Below are positions 7,771-15,188 of a stretch of 33,694 nt of DNA, one piece after another (position 1 is the stretch's first letter; the number at the start of each line of letters is the position of its first letter). The notes below the pieces were generated by a model. It saw nothing but the letters and a program-made list of their open reading frames with translations. It was not told where the DNA came from and did no database searches. Source of the stretch: Gemmatimonadota bacterium (GTDB lineage: Bacteria; Gemmatimonadota; Gemmatimonadetes; Gemmatimonadales; Gemmatimonadaceae); the NCBI GenBank assembly GCA_019510405.1, contig JAEKKK010000053.1, positions 1 through 33,694 on the forward strand, written 5' to 3'. The position numbers were made by a program, and so were the translations under genes.

Positions 7771-8976
7771 CTACGGCGTCAGTGGGGCGGGCGTTGCGGT
7801 GGGGGTGGGCTCGGGGACGAGGACGCCGGCGATGAGCAATCCCGCGACGAGGGAGACCGCGGTGAGGATCATCGTGAAGGCGGTGGCGATGCCGGACACG
7901 GTGTCGCGTTCCATCAGCGAGGCCATGCTACGGTATCCGATGCTGCCGGGAACGAGGAGGAGGATACCGGGCACGAGCACGACCGGCGCGGGACGCTGGC
8001 GCCAGCGCTCGTAGGCGCTGCTCGCGAGCGCGACCCCGAGCGCGGCGACGAACATGCCGAGCTCGAGACCGAGGTGCGTCGCGCCGATGCGACCAGCGAC
8101 GACACCGAGCGCGCCGGCGGCGACGATCCAGGGCGCGTCACGCGGGTCGGCGCGGAGAATGACGGCGGAGCTCGCCGAGGCGAGCGGGACGGCGACGATC
8201 GCCGCCCAACCGGGAAGCGTTCCCGCAGACTGCGCGATCGGCGCGCCGAAAAGCGCCACCCCGAGCTTCGTGCCGAGCGCGACCCCGAACACGATGCCGA
8301 GCAGCGTCATGAATGCGCTGCTCAACCGCAGGGTGCCCGACGCGAGGTGCCGCGTCGCGAGCTCGGTGATCGCCGTCGTGAGCAGCAGGCCGGGCATGAG
8401 GACGATGAGCCCGGCCAACGTGGCGACGAACACCGAGAGCGGACCGACGAACCGCGCCAGACCGATGGCCGCCGTGCTCAGGAGGAAGGCGGCGAGCGAC
8501 TCGAAGACGCGGCTGATGCGCGCGTGACGCTCGGCGTATAACGCGAAGAGTCCGAGTCCCAATCCGAGCACGGTGGCGACGATGATCTCGTGCCAGCCGC
8601 CGCCGAGAAATTGGCAGACGGCGCCGGAGAGCACACCGAAGGCGAGCGTGACGAGTGCTGGACTGTATGGCGTGGGCGCAGCCACGATGCGCTGGATCTG
8701 CGCCATCCCTTCGCGCGGTGAGACGCGTCCATGCGCGACGTCGAGCGAGACCTGCTCGAGCGCGGCGAGCTTGGCGAGGTTCACCTCACCCGGCTCGACG
8801 CGGAGCAGATGCGTGTACTGGCGCGACTCGGGACCGAACGCCGCCATGATCTGCGTCGGCATCGAGAAGAAGCGATGCCCGTACAGACCGAGCCGGTCCG
8901 CCGTGGCGCCGAGGATTCCTTCGAGGCGCGGAGCGGAGTAGCCGTAGGAGTGCAGCGCGCGGGCGAGCTTGAGCAC
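7771..8976 (-). CDS. Threonine/serine exporter family protein (ThrE-like)
   Basis: The 401-residue product has an N-terminal ThrE segment (RALHSYGYSAPRLEGIL, YTHLLRVEPGEVNLAKLAAL) and about ten hydrophobic helices. The second half contains the ThrE-2 type signature VVLVPGILLLVPGSIGYRS. ThrE proteins are inner-membrane exporters of small amino acids; the substrate here is unproven. The GTG at 8976 has no Shine-Dalgarno and cuts into the usual N-terminal helix. The open frame extends upstream as DDILKTTAELNLGEPDPLAV up to a CTG (9048) that overlaps the TGA of the preceding gene. Translation from that CTG, coupled to the upstream stop, would restore a family-like N-terminus. Confidence 0.85.
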   Translation of the reverse strand: MLKLARALHSYGYSAPRLEGILGATADRLGLYGHRFFSMPTQIMAAFGPESRQYTHLLRVEPGEVNLAKLAALEQVSLDVAHGRVSPREGMAQIQRIVAAPTPYSPALVTLAFGVLSGAVCQFLGGGWHEIIVATVLGLGLGLFALYAERHARISRVFESLAAFLLSTAAIGLARFVGPLSVFVATLAGLIVLMPGLLLTTAITELATRHLASGTLRLSSAFMTLLGIVFGVALGTKLGVALFGAPIAQSAGTLPGWAAIVAVPLASASSAVILRADPRDAPWIVAAGALGVVAGRIGATHLGLELGMFVAALGVALASSAYERWRQRPAPVVLVPGILLLVPGSIGYRSMASLMERDTVSGIATAFTMILTAVSLVAGLLIAGVLVPEPTPTATPAPLTP

Positions 8977-9044
8977 GAAGCCGACGGCGAGCGGATCGGG
9001 CTCGCCGAGGTTCAGCTCGGCCGTCGTCTTGAGGATGTCGTCGC

Positions 9045-9455
9045 TCAGGGGACGCGAGGTGCGGGGACCGCGTTGATGCTCTTGCCAAGCTCGCCCAACG
9101 CCATGCCGTACGCGACGATGACGGTGACAGCGGCTGCGCCGACGGCGAGGCCGGCGGTGCGGCCGACGCTGAGCTGCCGGCGGTCGATCGAGGCGACGTC
9201 GGCGCGAGGAAGGGCGCGCCGCTCCCGCGGGCTCTCGGCCAGGCCGATGACGCTGTCGCTGCGCACCGTCACTTCACGGAGCGTGAGCTCGCCACCACTG
9301 CGCAATCGGACGCGGGCACGCGAGATCGGCTCGGCATCGGCCTGCTGGTCGAGCGTCGCCGGCACCGGACGCCAGGTCATGCAGGCGGTGAGCTGGGTAA
9401 GGAGGAGCGCGGCGCAGGTGGCGCGGCGCAGCGAGGATCGGGCGGCAGGATGCAT
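9045..9455 (-). CDS. Small tandem lipoprotein, paralogue 1
   Basis: I chose the internal ATG at 9455 (MHPAARSSLRR) because it gives a compact signal ending LTQLTAC (lipobox). The mature protein begins CMTWRPVPATLDQQ. A beta-rich stretch follows with the pattern ARVRLRSGGELTLREVTVRSDSVIG, then ERRALPRADVASIDRRQ, and a C-terminal hydrophobic helix. This architecture and these key phrases recur in the next three upstream genes, so they form one family. I do not recognise a named domain; short proteins of this type look like envelope-attached structural or chaperone-like lipoproteins. It is the last of the four, and its TGA overlaps the possible CTG start of the ThrE-like gene. Confidence 0.7.
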   Translation of the reverse strand: MHPAARSSLRRATCAALLLTQLTACMTWRPVPATLDQQADAEPISRARVRLRSGGELTLREVTVRSDSVIGLAESPRERRALPRADVASIDRRQLSVGRTAGLAVGAAAVTVIVAYGMALGELGKSINAVPAPRVP

Positions 9456-9540
9456 CAGTGAAACTGCCGCCTCCGTCACATCACTCGCAACCTCGTGGCC
9501 GGTATTCGCCGCCCAGCCGTGGTCCCCGGCTCGGTACCGC

Positions 9541-10047
9541 TCAGCGAACGCTCGGCGCCGGAGACGGTACCGCGGTCCAGGTCGGCCCGAGCCGCGCGAA
9601 GGCAGCGTAGATGTATGCGACGTAGGCGACCGCCGCTGCCACTACCACGAGCGTGCCCGTTTGCACGACGCTCACCTCGCGGTGCTCGATCGACGCGACG
9701 TCGGCGAGCAAAATGGCGCGTCGCTCGCGTCCGTCGGCGGAGAACCCGATCACGCTGTCGGACCGAACGGTCGCGTCGCGGAGCGAGATCTCGGTGCCGT
9801 TGCGGAAGGCGATCCGCGCCTCGCGAATGCGTTCGTCGCCCACCTGCTGCTCGAGCGTCCCGCGCATCGGGCGATAGGTGTAGCACGCCGCGAGCTGGGT
9901 CAGCAGCAGGAGCGTGGCGATCGAGCGGCGCGACGCGCGCCGGCGAGTGTCAGTGCGTGGTTGGTGCCGGCGCCGCGCTCGTGAAGACTCGGGCGGTGAA
10001 GACCACGACGAGCGCGGAGACGGCCCCGACGACCGCGAGCCCGGCAA
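9541..10047 (-). CDS. Small tandem lipoprotein, paralogue 2 (start codon uncertain)
   Basis: The core reads RRSIATLLLLTQLAAC, then CYTYRPMRGTLEQQ, ARIAFRNGTEISLRDATVRSDSVIG, ERRAILLADVASIEHRE and a C-terminal hydrophobic segment, matching paralogue 1 closely. The difficulty is the start. Between paralogue 3's TGA (9950) and the signal peptide there is no ATG, GTG or TTG in this frame. The nearest in-frame start is a TTG at 10047, which gives a long Ser/Pro/Arg tail overlapping paralogue 3 by about 100 nt. Either a rare start codon or an N-terminal frameshift is likely. The coordinates for the 5' end are therefore provisional; the part from about 9966 downwards is secure. Confidence 0.6.
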   Translation of the reverse strand: MPGSRSSGPSPRSSWSSPPESSRARRRHQPRTDTRRRASRRSIATLLLLTQLAACYTYRPMRGTLEQQVGDERIREARIAFRNGTEISLRDATVRSDSVIGFSADGRERRAILLADVASIEHREVSVVQTGTLVVVAAAVAYVAYIYAAFARLGPTWTAVPSPAPSVR

Positions 10048-10360
10048 TCCCTCCGGCGGTGCGCTGGGTCCAGCCGAGGCGCGAGTCGACGTAGGCGACG
10101 TTGGCGGTGGGGACGGCATGTCGCTCATACGTCCGCACATTCTTGCCGACGATGCTGTCGGGGCGGATCTGGGCGTCGCGCAGGATGACCTCGGAGCCGT
10201 CCTGCATCACGAGGCGGGCGCGATGGATCTGCGGAGCGCAGACGTTGTCCTCGGCCGTGCCGGGGAGCCGAGCCCACTGGCTGCACGCCCCTGCGTGCGT
10301 GAGCAGCAGGAGGACGCAGAGGACGCGGCGCGACAGCGGAGGAGCAACGGGATGCCTCAC
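9950..10360 (-). CDS. Small tandem lipoprotein, paralogue 3
   Basis: This 136-residue protein starts at GTG 10360. The signal LCVLLLLTHAGAC gives a mature protein starting CSQWARLPGTAEDN. The family phrases are ARLVMQDGSEVILRDAQIRPDSIVG and ERHAVPTANVAYVDSR. A C-terminal hydrophobic helix (GIAGLAVVGAVSALVVVFTA) follows. It has an extra Cys (DNVCAPQ) not seen in the other copies. Function is unknown. It is co-directional with paralogues 2 and 4 and with the ThrE-like gene. Confidence 0.7.
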   Translation of the reverse strand: MRHPVAPPLSRRVLCVLLLLTHAGACSQWARLPGTAEDNVCAPQIHRARLVMQDGSEVILRDAQIRPDSIVGKNVRTYERHAVPTANVAYVDSRLGWTQRTAGGIAGLAVVGAVSALVVVFTARVFTSAAPAPTTH

Positions 10361-10419
10361 GCCTGATGAAACACCATTCGATGTGGTGGGCGGTGTCGGG
10401 CCTAGGTCTCACTGGCGGA

Positions 10420-10764
10420 TCAGGTTCTGGGCTGCGTCATCGCCAGGAACAGCAGCGAAACGACGGCGACCAGGGCGCCGGTGACGAATGTCAGGAAGGG
10501 ATCGGCATTCTGCGTCTCGACTCTAGCGATGTCGCTGCGCGCGATGGCCAACCGGGCCGGCGTACCGCGCTGGAGGCCGACGATGCTGTCGGAGGTGATG
10601 GCTGCGTCGTCGAGCTCGAACTCGGTGCTGTCACGGAGCCACACGGTAACGCGCTCGAGCTCTTCTTTCTCTGGATGAGCCAGGCCTGCTCCGGGCAGCG
10701 GTCCCCACCGATAGCAGCCTGTGGCGAGGATGACGAGCAGGATCGCGCAGTGGCGCTTCGCCAT
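10420..10764 (-). CDS. Small tandem lipoprotein, paralogue 4
   Basis: I chose the ATG at 10764 (MAKRHCAILLVILATGC), a typical short lipoprotein signal. The ORF-track start 30 nt upstream adds a polar tail. The mature product is CYRWGPLPGAG, then VTVWLRDSTEFELDDAAITSDSIVG, ARLAIARSDIARVETQ and a C-terminal hydrophobic stretch ending MTQPRT. It is the most diverged of the four but keeps the aromatic residue after the lipid Cys, the D-S-I/V-I/V-G turn and the A-x-I/V-A-x-I/V strand. It is the first gene of the array in the direction of transcription; a REP-like hairpin and a 13-nt tandem array lie upstream. Confidence 0.68.
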   Translation of the reverse strand: MAKRHCAILLVILATGCYRWGPLPGAGLAHPEKEELERVTVWLRDSTEFELDDAAITSDSIVGLQRGTPARLAIARSDIARVETQNADPFLTFVTGALVAVVSLLFLAMTQPRT

Positions 10765-10876
10765 GATGTCGTTGGGCTCTCGTGAGGGTGACACGGTGGG
10801 CGGGCGAAGGTGCGGCGCCCGAGTGTTCCCTTACGCGCGAATGTCCGGCGGATTGGCTCAGTGCTCGACTCGCCAA

Positions 10877-10917
10877 GGGGTCAGAGCCCTTGGGCTTCGC
10901 CCAAGGGGTCTGACCCC
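10877..10917. repeat. REP-like hairpin, 19-bp stem
   Basis: GGGGTCAGAGCCCTTGGGC and GCCCAAGGGGTCTGACCCC pair over 19 bp with one mismatch around a 3-nt loop (TTC). It lies between the nitronate monooxygenase stop and the lipoprotein array. It might act as a terminator or a transcript-stabilising REP; there is no T-tract. Confidence 0.85.
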
Positions 10918-10971
10918 AACGTCTGACCCCAACGTCTGACCCGAGCTTCTGACCCCGGCGTCTGATCTTGG
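10908..10971. repeat. 13-nt tandem array of GTCTGACCCCAAC
   Basis: Units start at 10908, 10921, 10934, 10947 and 10960. The first two are identical (GTCTGACCCCAAC), the next two differ by 2-3 bases, and the fifth is degenerate. The array begins inside the right arm of the adjacent REP-like hairpin, so it looks as if the hairpin's arm was locally amplified. It ends at the nitronate monooxygenase stop. Confidence 0.8.
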
Positions 10972-10972
10972 A

Positions 10973-12004
10973 TTAGAGGGCGGAGGCGAGGGCGCGGGTG
11001 ATCTCGGCGGCCGGGCTGGCGCGGCAGCCGGTGGCGTTCTGGCCGGACCAGAGCGGGGAGAAGTCGCCGCGGCCCGCACGCTCGGCGGCGGCGCGGAGTG
11101 GCGCGATGGCGGCGCTGGCGAATGGGAATGCTGGCGCGGCAGGTGACATCGGACCGAGCTCGCGCATGATGCGGTTCACGATCCCGCGCGCAGGGCCGCC
11201 CGAGAAGAGGTTGGTGAGGGCGGTGTGGTGTGCGGCGTCGCTCAGTAGCGCGGCGCGGTGAATCGCGCTCGTCGTCGCCTCGTCGCAGCAGAGGTACGAC
11301 GTGCCCACCTGCACCGCCGACGCGCCGAGGTCGAGCGCGGCGGCGACACCGGGCGCATCGGCGATCCCGCCGGCGGCGATCACGGGGACGCGCACGGCGC
11401 GCGCGATCTGCGGGACGAGCGCCAGCGTTCCGCATTGCAGCGTCAGATCATCGGCGAGGAAGTGGCCGCGATGTCCGCCCGCCTCGAGACCCTGTGCGAT
11501 GATCGCGTGCACGCCGCGCTCCTCCAGCCACCGCGCTTCGTCCACGGTCGTCGCGGAAGAGAGGATCGTCGCGCCGGTGCGACGGACGACGTCGAGCAGC
11601 GACGCGGACGGGAGGCCGAAGTGGAAGCTGACGACGGGGGGCGCAAGCTCGCGCACGACGTCGGCGGCGGCGGCATCGAACGGTTTTCGAAGCGGAGCGG
11701 CGGGGGCCGCGCCGAGATCCAGTCCGAGCTCGCGATAGTAGGGTGCGAGCGTCTCGCGCCAGGTCGCTTCGCGTGCCGCGTCCGCCACGGGCTCGGCGTG
11801 GCAGAAGAAGTTCAGATTGAATGGGCGCGAGGTCGCGGCGCGCACGGCGGCGATCTCGGCGCGCATCGCATCGGGCGAGAGCATCGCCATGGGGAGCGAA
11901 CCAAGTCCGCCCGCCTCGCACACGGCGATGGCGAGCGCGCTCCCCTGCACTCCCGCCATTGGTGCCTGGATGATCGGCAGCGCGACGCCGAGCCGGTCGC
12001 GCAA
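10973..12004 (-). CDS. Nitronate monooxygenase (NMO/2-nitropropane dioxygenase family)
   Basis: The 343-residue product starts at a TTG (12004) 8 nt after the stop of the DUF1707 gene. It is a single TIM barrel for FMN. The opening PIIQAPMAGVQGSALAIAVCEAGG, the central VSFHFGLP, the catalytic-His region GLEAGGHRGHF and the phosphate-binding VPVIAAGGIAD followed by LGASAVQVGTSYL are all family signatures. The enzyme oxidises nitronates such as propionate-3-nitronate to aldehyde plus nitrite/nitrate, a detoxification role in the cytoplasm. The C-terminal GQNATGCRASPAAEI segment is also typical. It ends a three-gene run with the DUF1707 and HExxH genes; no functional link between them is evident. 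Confidence 0.9.
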   Translation of the reverse strand: MRDRLGVALPIIQAPMAGVQGSALAIAVCEAGGLGSLPMAMLSPDAMRAEIAAVRAATSRPFNLNFFCHAEPVADAAREATWRETLAPYYRELGLDLGAAPAAPLRKPFDAAAADVVRELAPPVVSFHFGLPSASLLDVVRRTGATILSSATTVDEARWLEERGVHAIIAQGLEAGGHRGHFLADDLTLQCGTLALVPQIARAVRVPVIAAGGIADAPGVAAALDLGASAVQVGTSYLCCDEATTSAIHRAALLSDAAHHTALTNLFSGGPARGIVNRIMRELGPMSPAAPAFPFASAAIAPLRAAAERAGRGDFSPLWSGQNATGCRASPAAEITRALASAL

Positions 12005-12011
12005 CGCGTCG

Positions 12012-12641
12012 CTAGCTGTCGTCGTCGACGCTCCGGAACTCCCCCGAGTCGCGCCGGATGATGACTTCGGCGGAGCTCATCGTGACCTTGCCGGTGAACC
12101 GCACGACGCTCGCGATGCCGCTCGACTCCGCCCAGCTCGACGCGCGTGGATGACGGCGATACTCGAACGAGCCGAGCACCGCGCTGACGTGATCCTCGAC
12201 GCCGACGTCCCTCGGAAGCTGGATCTCGATGTTGCCCATGAAGGCGTGCAGCTCGATCTCGGTGACGCCGGGCGGGAAGCTCGCCTGGGTGAGGTCCAGC
12301 TCGACGTTGCCGAGCACCGTGCGCACGGCGAGCTGTCGCGGCACGCGTTCCATCTTCTTCACGACGCTGCCGAGCACCACGCCGACGTTCATCGAGGGAA
12401 TGCTCGATCGCGTGCCGGGCACCGCCGTGATGCCCAGATCCGCCGTCAGCTCGGCGAGTGCCGCGTAGTTGGTCGCGGCGTACGCCGCCGCGGTCCGCCG
12501 CTCGAACTCCTCGAGCGTGAGATGATCGTTGGCGAACCGCTCGGTGAGCACGGCGATGGCCTGCTCGCGTGCCGCGGGCGAGACCGTCGGCTGCATTGCC
12601 GACGAGGGCGGGGGCGGATCGGCCGGAGGCCTGGTCATCAT
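12012..12641 (-). CDS. DUF1707 / LiaF-like C-terminal domain protein
   Basis: Residues 17-70 form a DUF1707 (SHOCT-like) helical module with REQAIAVLTERFANDHLTLEEFERR. Residues 80-200 are a beta-helical segment of the LiaF C-terminal / 'cell wall-active antibiotics response' type. It has repeated turns such as VVLGSVVKK, TVLGNVELDL, HAFMGNIEIQLP and AVLGSFEYRR. There is no transmembrane segment, unlike LiaF itself, so this is probably a cytoplasmic or peripheral regulator-like protein. The start overlaps the stop of the HExxH gene by 4 nt (ATGA), implying coupled translation. The role in envelope stress sensing is inferred from domain relatives only. Confidence 0.82.
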   Translation of the reverse strand: MMTRPPADPPPPSSAMQPTVSPAAREQAIAVLTERFANDHLTLEEFERRTAAAYAATNYAALAELTADLGITAVPGTRSSIPSMNVGVVLGSVVKKMERVPRQLAVRTVLGNVELDLTQASFPPGVTEIELHAFMGNIEIQLPRDVGVEDHVSAVLGSFEYRRHPRASSWAESSGIASVVRFTGKVTMSSAEVIIRRDSGEFRSVDDDS

Positions 12642-13279
12642 CCGTCAGAATGGCGATCGGGCTGCCGCGGCGATAGGGCCGATTGGGCCTGATCCACCGC
12701 GGCGATACGGCGACTGGCCTCGCCCCACTCGATGGTCGGCGCGACTTCCTCGTCAGCGAGCGCCATCGACTCGAGGGCGCGACGCACGACCGGCGCTCCG
12801 TCGGGCACGGCGCGTCCCCAGTCGAGCTCAGCCCGCCGGCAGATGCGCTCGTGGCGCGCGCGGGCCGCGGCGAAGGGGGTGACGCCGTACTTCTCGGAGA
12901 GATGATCGAGGCGGGCGTGCATCCCTTCATGGATGAACGACGCAGCGACCTGCGAGTCGGAGAACTGCTCGTTCGCCATGAAGGTCAGCTCGAGCATCAC
13001 GAGCTTGCTGTCGCCGAAGAAGGCGGCGCGACAGGCGTAGCGCTGGACGAGGATGCCGGCGATGTCGCGCCGGAGGTGTGCCAGCCGCCACGGTTGGTAT
13101 TGCGCGACGCGCGCGATCACCGCCTCGGCGCGCCGGAAGACGCGCTCCGTGTCGATGTCGTCGCGCGTGTTGACCACATGAACAGGGATCCCGCCGACGA
13201 TGCGGGTTTCCGGTCGCGGCTCCAGCGAACGCTCGCGCTCTCCGCCGCCGAGCACACGATCGAGCCAGTCACGCAACAT
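12638..13279 (-). CDS. Unrecognised HExxH protein (putative zinc metallopeptidase-like)
   Basis: This 213-residue soluble protein has no signal peptide or membrane helix. Its most telling motif is SFIHEGMHARLDHL, with HEGMH at 117-121 matching the HExxH zinc-binding signature. A later helix, ARARHERICRRAELDWG, could supply a third ligand (Glu at about 145 or 150). The preceding region IPVHVVNTRDDIDTERVFRRA plus the strand KLVMLELTFMA suggests a small gluzincin-like fold. I do not recognise the family. It overlaps the DUF1707 gene by ATGA, so the two are expressed together. It could also be a catalytically inactive fold. Confidence 0.65.
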   Translation of the reverse strand: MLRDWLDRVLGGGERERSLEPRPETRIVGGIPVHVVNTRDDIDTERVFRRAEAVIARVAQYQPWRLAHLRRDIAGILVQRYACRAAFFGDSKLVMLELTFMANEQFSDSQVAASFIHEGMHARLDHLSEKYGVTPFAAARARHERICRRAELDWGRAVPDGAPVVRRALESMALADEEVAPTIEWGEASRRIAAVDQAQSALSPRQPDRHSDG

Positions 13280-13313
13280 GATCGCCCTCCTCCTTCGCCT
13301 CGACGCTGCCGCG

Positions 13314-14522
13314 CTATTGGGCTGTGCCGAGCTTGAACACCGTAGTGGTGTTGTACACCTGTCCGGGACGCAGGATCACCGAGGGAAACTTCGGCTGGTT
13401 CGGCGAATCGGGAAAGTGATGCGTCTCGAGGGCCAGCCCGTAGCGGTACTTGTAGACGTGCCCGCTCTTTCCTACGGCGCTGCCATCGAGGAAGTTGCCG
13501 GTGTAGAACTGTACGCCGGGCTCCGTGGTGTAGATGTCGAGGGTACGTCCGGTGGTCGGCTCCATGACGTGCGCGGCGCGCACCAGGCTGGTCTGGTCGG
13601 TGCGGTCGAGCACCCAGGTGTGATCGTAGCCGCGGCCGTACTTCAGCTGGATGTGGCTCGAGTCGATACGCGCACCGATCGGCGTCGGTGCGCGGAAGTC
13701 GAACGGTGTCTTCGCCACTTTCATCAGCTCGCCGGTGGGGATGAGCGTGGAGTCCACCGGGACGATCTCGCTGGCCGGGATGGCGAGCACGTGGCCCAGG
13801 ATGTCGCGCTTGCCGTCGCCGGCGAGATTCCAGTAGGTGTGGTTGGTGAGGTTGACCGGCGTCGCCTTGTCGGTCGTCGCCTCGTAGTGGATCGCGAGCT
13901 CGTTGCTGTCGTTGAGCGTGTAGGTGACCTTGGCGTTCAGCGTGCCGGGGAAACCTTCGTCGCCGTCGGGGCTCGTGTGGGTGAGGACGACGCCGACGCC
14001 GCTGTCGTTCCTGAACGGCTCGGCGTGCCAGACGACCTTGTCGAATCCTTTGACGCCGCCATGCAGGCTGTTGGGCGGATTGTTGACGGCGAGCTTGTAC
14101 GTCTTGCCGTCGAGGGTGAAGCGCCCCTTGGCGATGCGGTTGCCGTACCGGCCGACGATGGCGCCGAAGTAGGGGGAGCTCTTCACGTAGCCGGCCATGT
14201 CGTCGAAGCCGAGGACGACGTCGTCGATCTTTCCCGTCCGGTCGGGCGTCTTCAGCGACTGGACGATGCCGCCGTAGGAGAGGATGCGCGTCTCGAGGCC
14301 GTTCTTGTTGGTGAGCGTGAACACCTCGACCGGCGTGCCGTCGGGGGCGGTGCCGAATGGCGCGCGCGAGACACTGTCGACATGCGGCGCGGTCGCCGCG
14401 GTCGCCGCCTTCGTGGAATCGGCTTTCGCGCTGGTGTCGGCGCCGGAGGTGCCACACGCGAGCGCGGCCAGCATGGACGCGAACAGGAACGTGCCGCGGG
14501 GAAGGCGGCGTGCGACGGTCAT
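13314..14522 (-). CDS. galM: Galactose mutarotase (aldose 1-epimerase), lipoprotein form
   Basis: I chose the ATG at 14522, which has GAGG upstream and opens a lipoprotein signal (FASMLAALACG); the longer ORF-track start is an unrelated tail. The product has 402 residues. After a Thr/Ala-rich linker, the aldose 1-epimerase domain runs from about residue 55 to the end. It has VFTLTNKNGLETRILSYGGI, SPYFGAIVGRYGNRIAKG, NSLHGGVKGFDK, PVNLTNHTYWNLAG (catalytic His), EPGVQFYTGNF and LETHHFPDSPNQPKFPS (catalytic Glu). It interconverts alpha and beta anomers of aldoses, here outside the cytoplasm. It has LETH where many relatives have LETQ. It is monocistronic as far as I can see. Confidence 0.92.
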   Translation of the reverse strand: MTVARRLPRGTFLFASMLAALACGTSGADTSAKADSTKAATAATAPHVDSVSRAPFGTAPDGTPVEVFTLTNKNGLETRILSYGGIVQSLKTPDRTGKIDDVVLGFDDMAGYVKSSPYFGAIVGRYGNRIAKGRFTLDGKTYKLAVNNPPNSLHGGVKGFDKVVWHAEPFRNDSGVGVVLTHTSPDGDEGFPGTLNAKVTYTLNDSNELAIHYEATTDKATPVNLTNHTYWNLAGDGKRDILGHVLAIPASEIVPVDSTLIPTGELMKVAKTPFDFRAPTPIGARIDSSHIQLKYGRGYDHTWVLDRTDQTSLVRAAHVMEPTTGRTLDIYTTEPGVQFYTGNFLDGSAVGKSGHVYKYRYGLALETHHFPDSPNQPKFPSVILRPGQVYNTTTVFKLGTAQ

Positions 14523-14617
14523 CGAACGACCTCGAGGATGCGGGGATGCGGAGACGCGGAACGACCCCTTGATCGGCGCCCAAGATGACGCCGGTGCGTG
14601 CGGCGCGCGAGTGCGCG

Positions 14618-14938
14618 CTACGCGGCGAGCGGTGAAGCGAGGAGCTCGGCGAGCAGGGTCGCGGTGCCGTCCGGGCCGGTCACGTCGAGCGTGAGCGAGC
14701 GATCGCCGAGGGCGAGGCCGACGCGGAACTCGAGGAAGGGGCAGCACTCGCGCTCGCGCCGGACGACGGCGTCGATCTGGCGCATCCGTTCGGCGGTCGG
14801 CGCGAAGCGGAGGCGGATGCCGCTGGGCAAGGGCATGCGCTGCACCGCGTGATCGGCGAGGCCGAGCAGAAGCGTATCACGCTGCGCGAGCAGATCGGCA
14901 GCGGAGAGGGTGCAGGCGATGGGCAGCGGTGTGGTCAT
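14618..14938 (-). CDS. Small Cys-Cys motif protein of unknown function
   Basis: I chose the ATG at 14938 (MTTPLPIACTLSAADLLAQR). The ORF-track start 108 nt upstream would add an unlikely Arg/Tyr-rich leader. The 106-residue product is soluble and has the pattern RRERECCPFLEFRVGL, preceded by an amphipathic helix and followed by LTLDVTGPDGTATLLAELL. I recall similar short proteins with an 'RxCCxF' motif in many GC-rich genomes; some sit near metal-resistance genes. A thiol or metal-binding role is possible but unproven. It is divergent from the histidine kinase across about 250 nt. Confidence 0.6.
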   Translation of the reverse strand: MTTPLPIACTLSAADLLAQRDTLLLGLADHAVQRMPLPSGIRLRFAPTAERMRQIDAVVRRERECCPFLEFRVGLALGDRSLTLDVTGPDGTATLLAELLASPLAA

Positions 14939-15188
14939 GGTGCGCGGTCGGTTGCCTGACCAATACGCGGTGCGGCAGTATCGATCCCGACTCGGGTCGG
15001 CCGCGTTCGACAACGCGCCGTAGCGGACGCATGTGATAACGCGCACTTGACAGTTGCGCTCCGCAGGCGAGCGTATCGGGAGCGGGAAGGGAGCGGGGGC
15101 GATGCAGTCCTCCGGTCGCGATCTTCGGGGGAGCAGCAGGCATGCGCAAGCGCGGGGTGGCTATGGGTCCGCAGTCGGAGGCAGGGCG
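14939..15188. other. Divergent intergenic region
   Basis: This roughly 250-nt spacer lies between two divergent genes. A perfect TTGACA lies at 15047-15052 on the plus strand, but 17-18 nt downstream there is no acceptable -10 (AGCGTA/GCGTAT), so I do not call a promoter. No repeat from the window's families occurs here. A short N-terminal extension of the kinase ORF (from 15054) reads through it but is low complexity. Confidence 0.4.

Noticed and set aside
7729-8541. Plus-strand 270-aa ORF opposite the ThrE-like gene
   Set aside because: Asp/Glu/Arg-rich antisense shadow without recognisable domains.
10908-10971. Possible CRISPR or iteron origin
   Set aside because: 13-nt units are directly adjacent to a REP hairpin; no replication gene or AT-rich segment is nearby.
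15047-15076. Perfect TTGACA as a kinase promoter
   Set aside because: No acceptable -10 at 16-19 nt; AGCGTA/GCGTAT match poorly.
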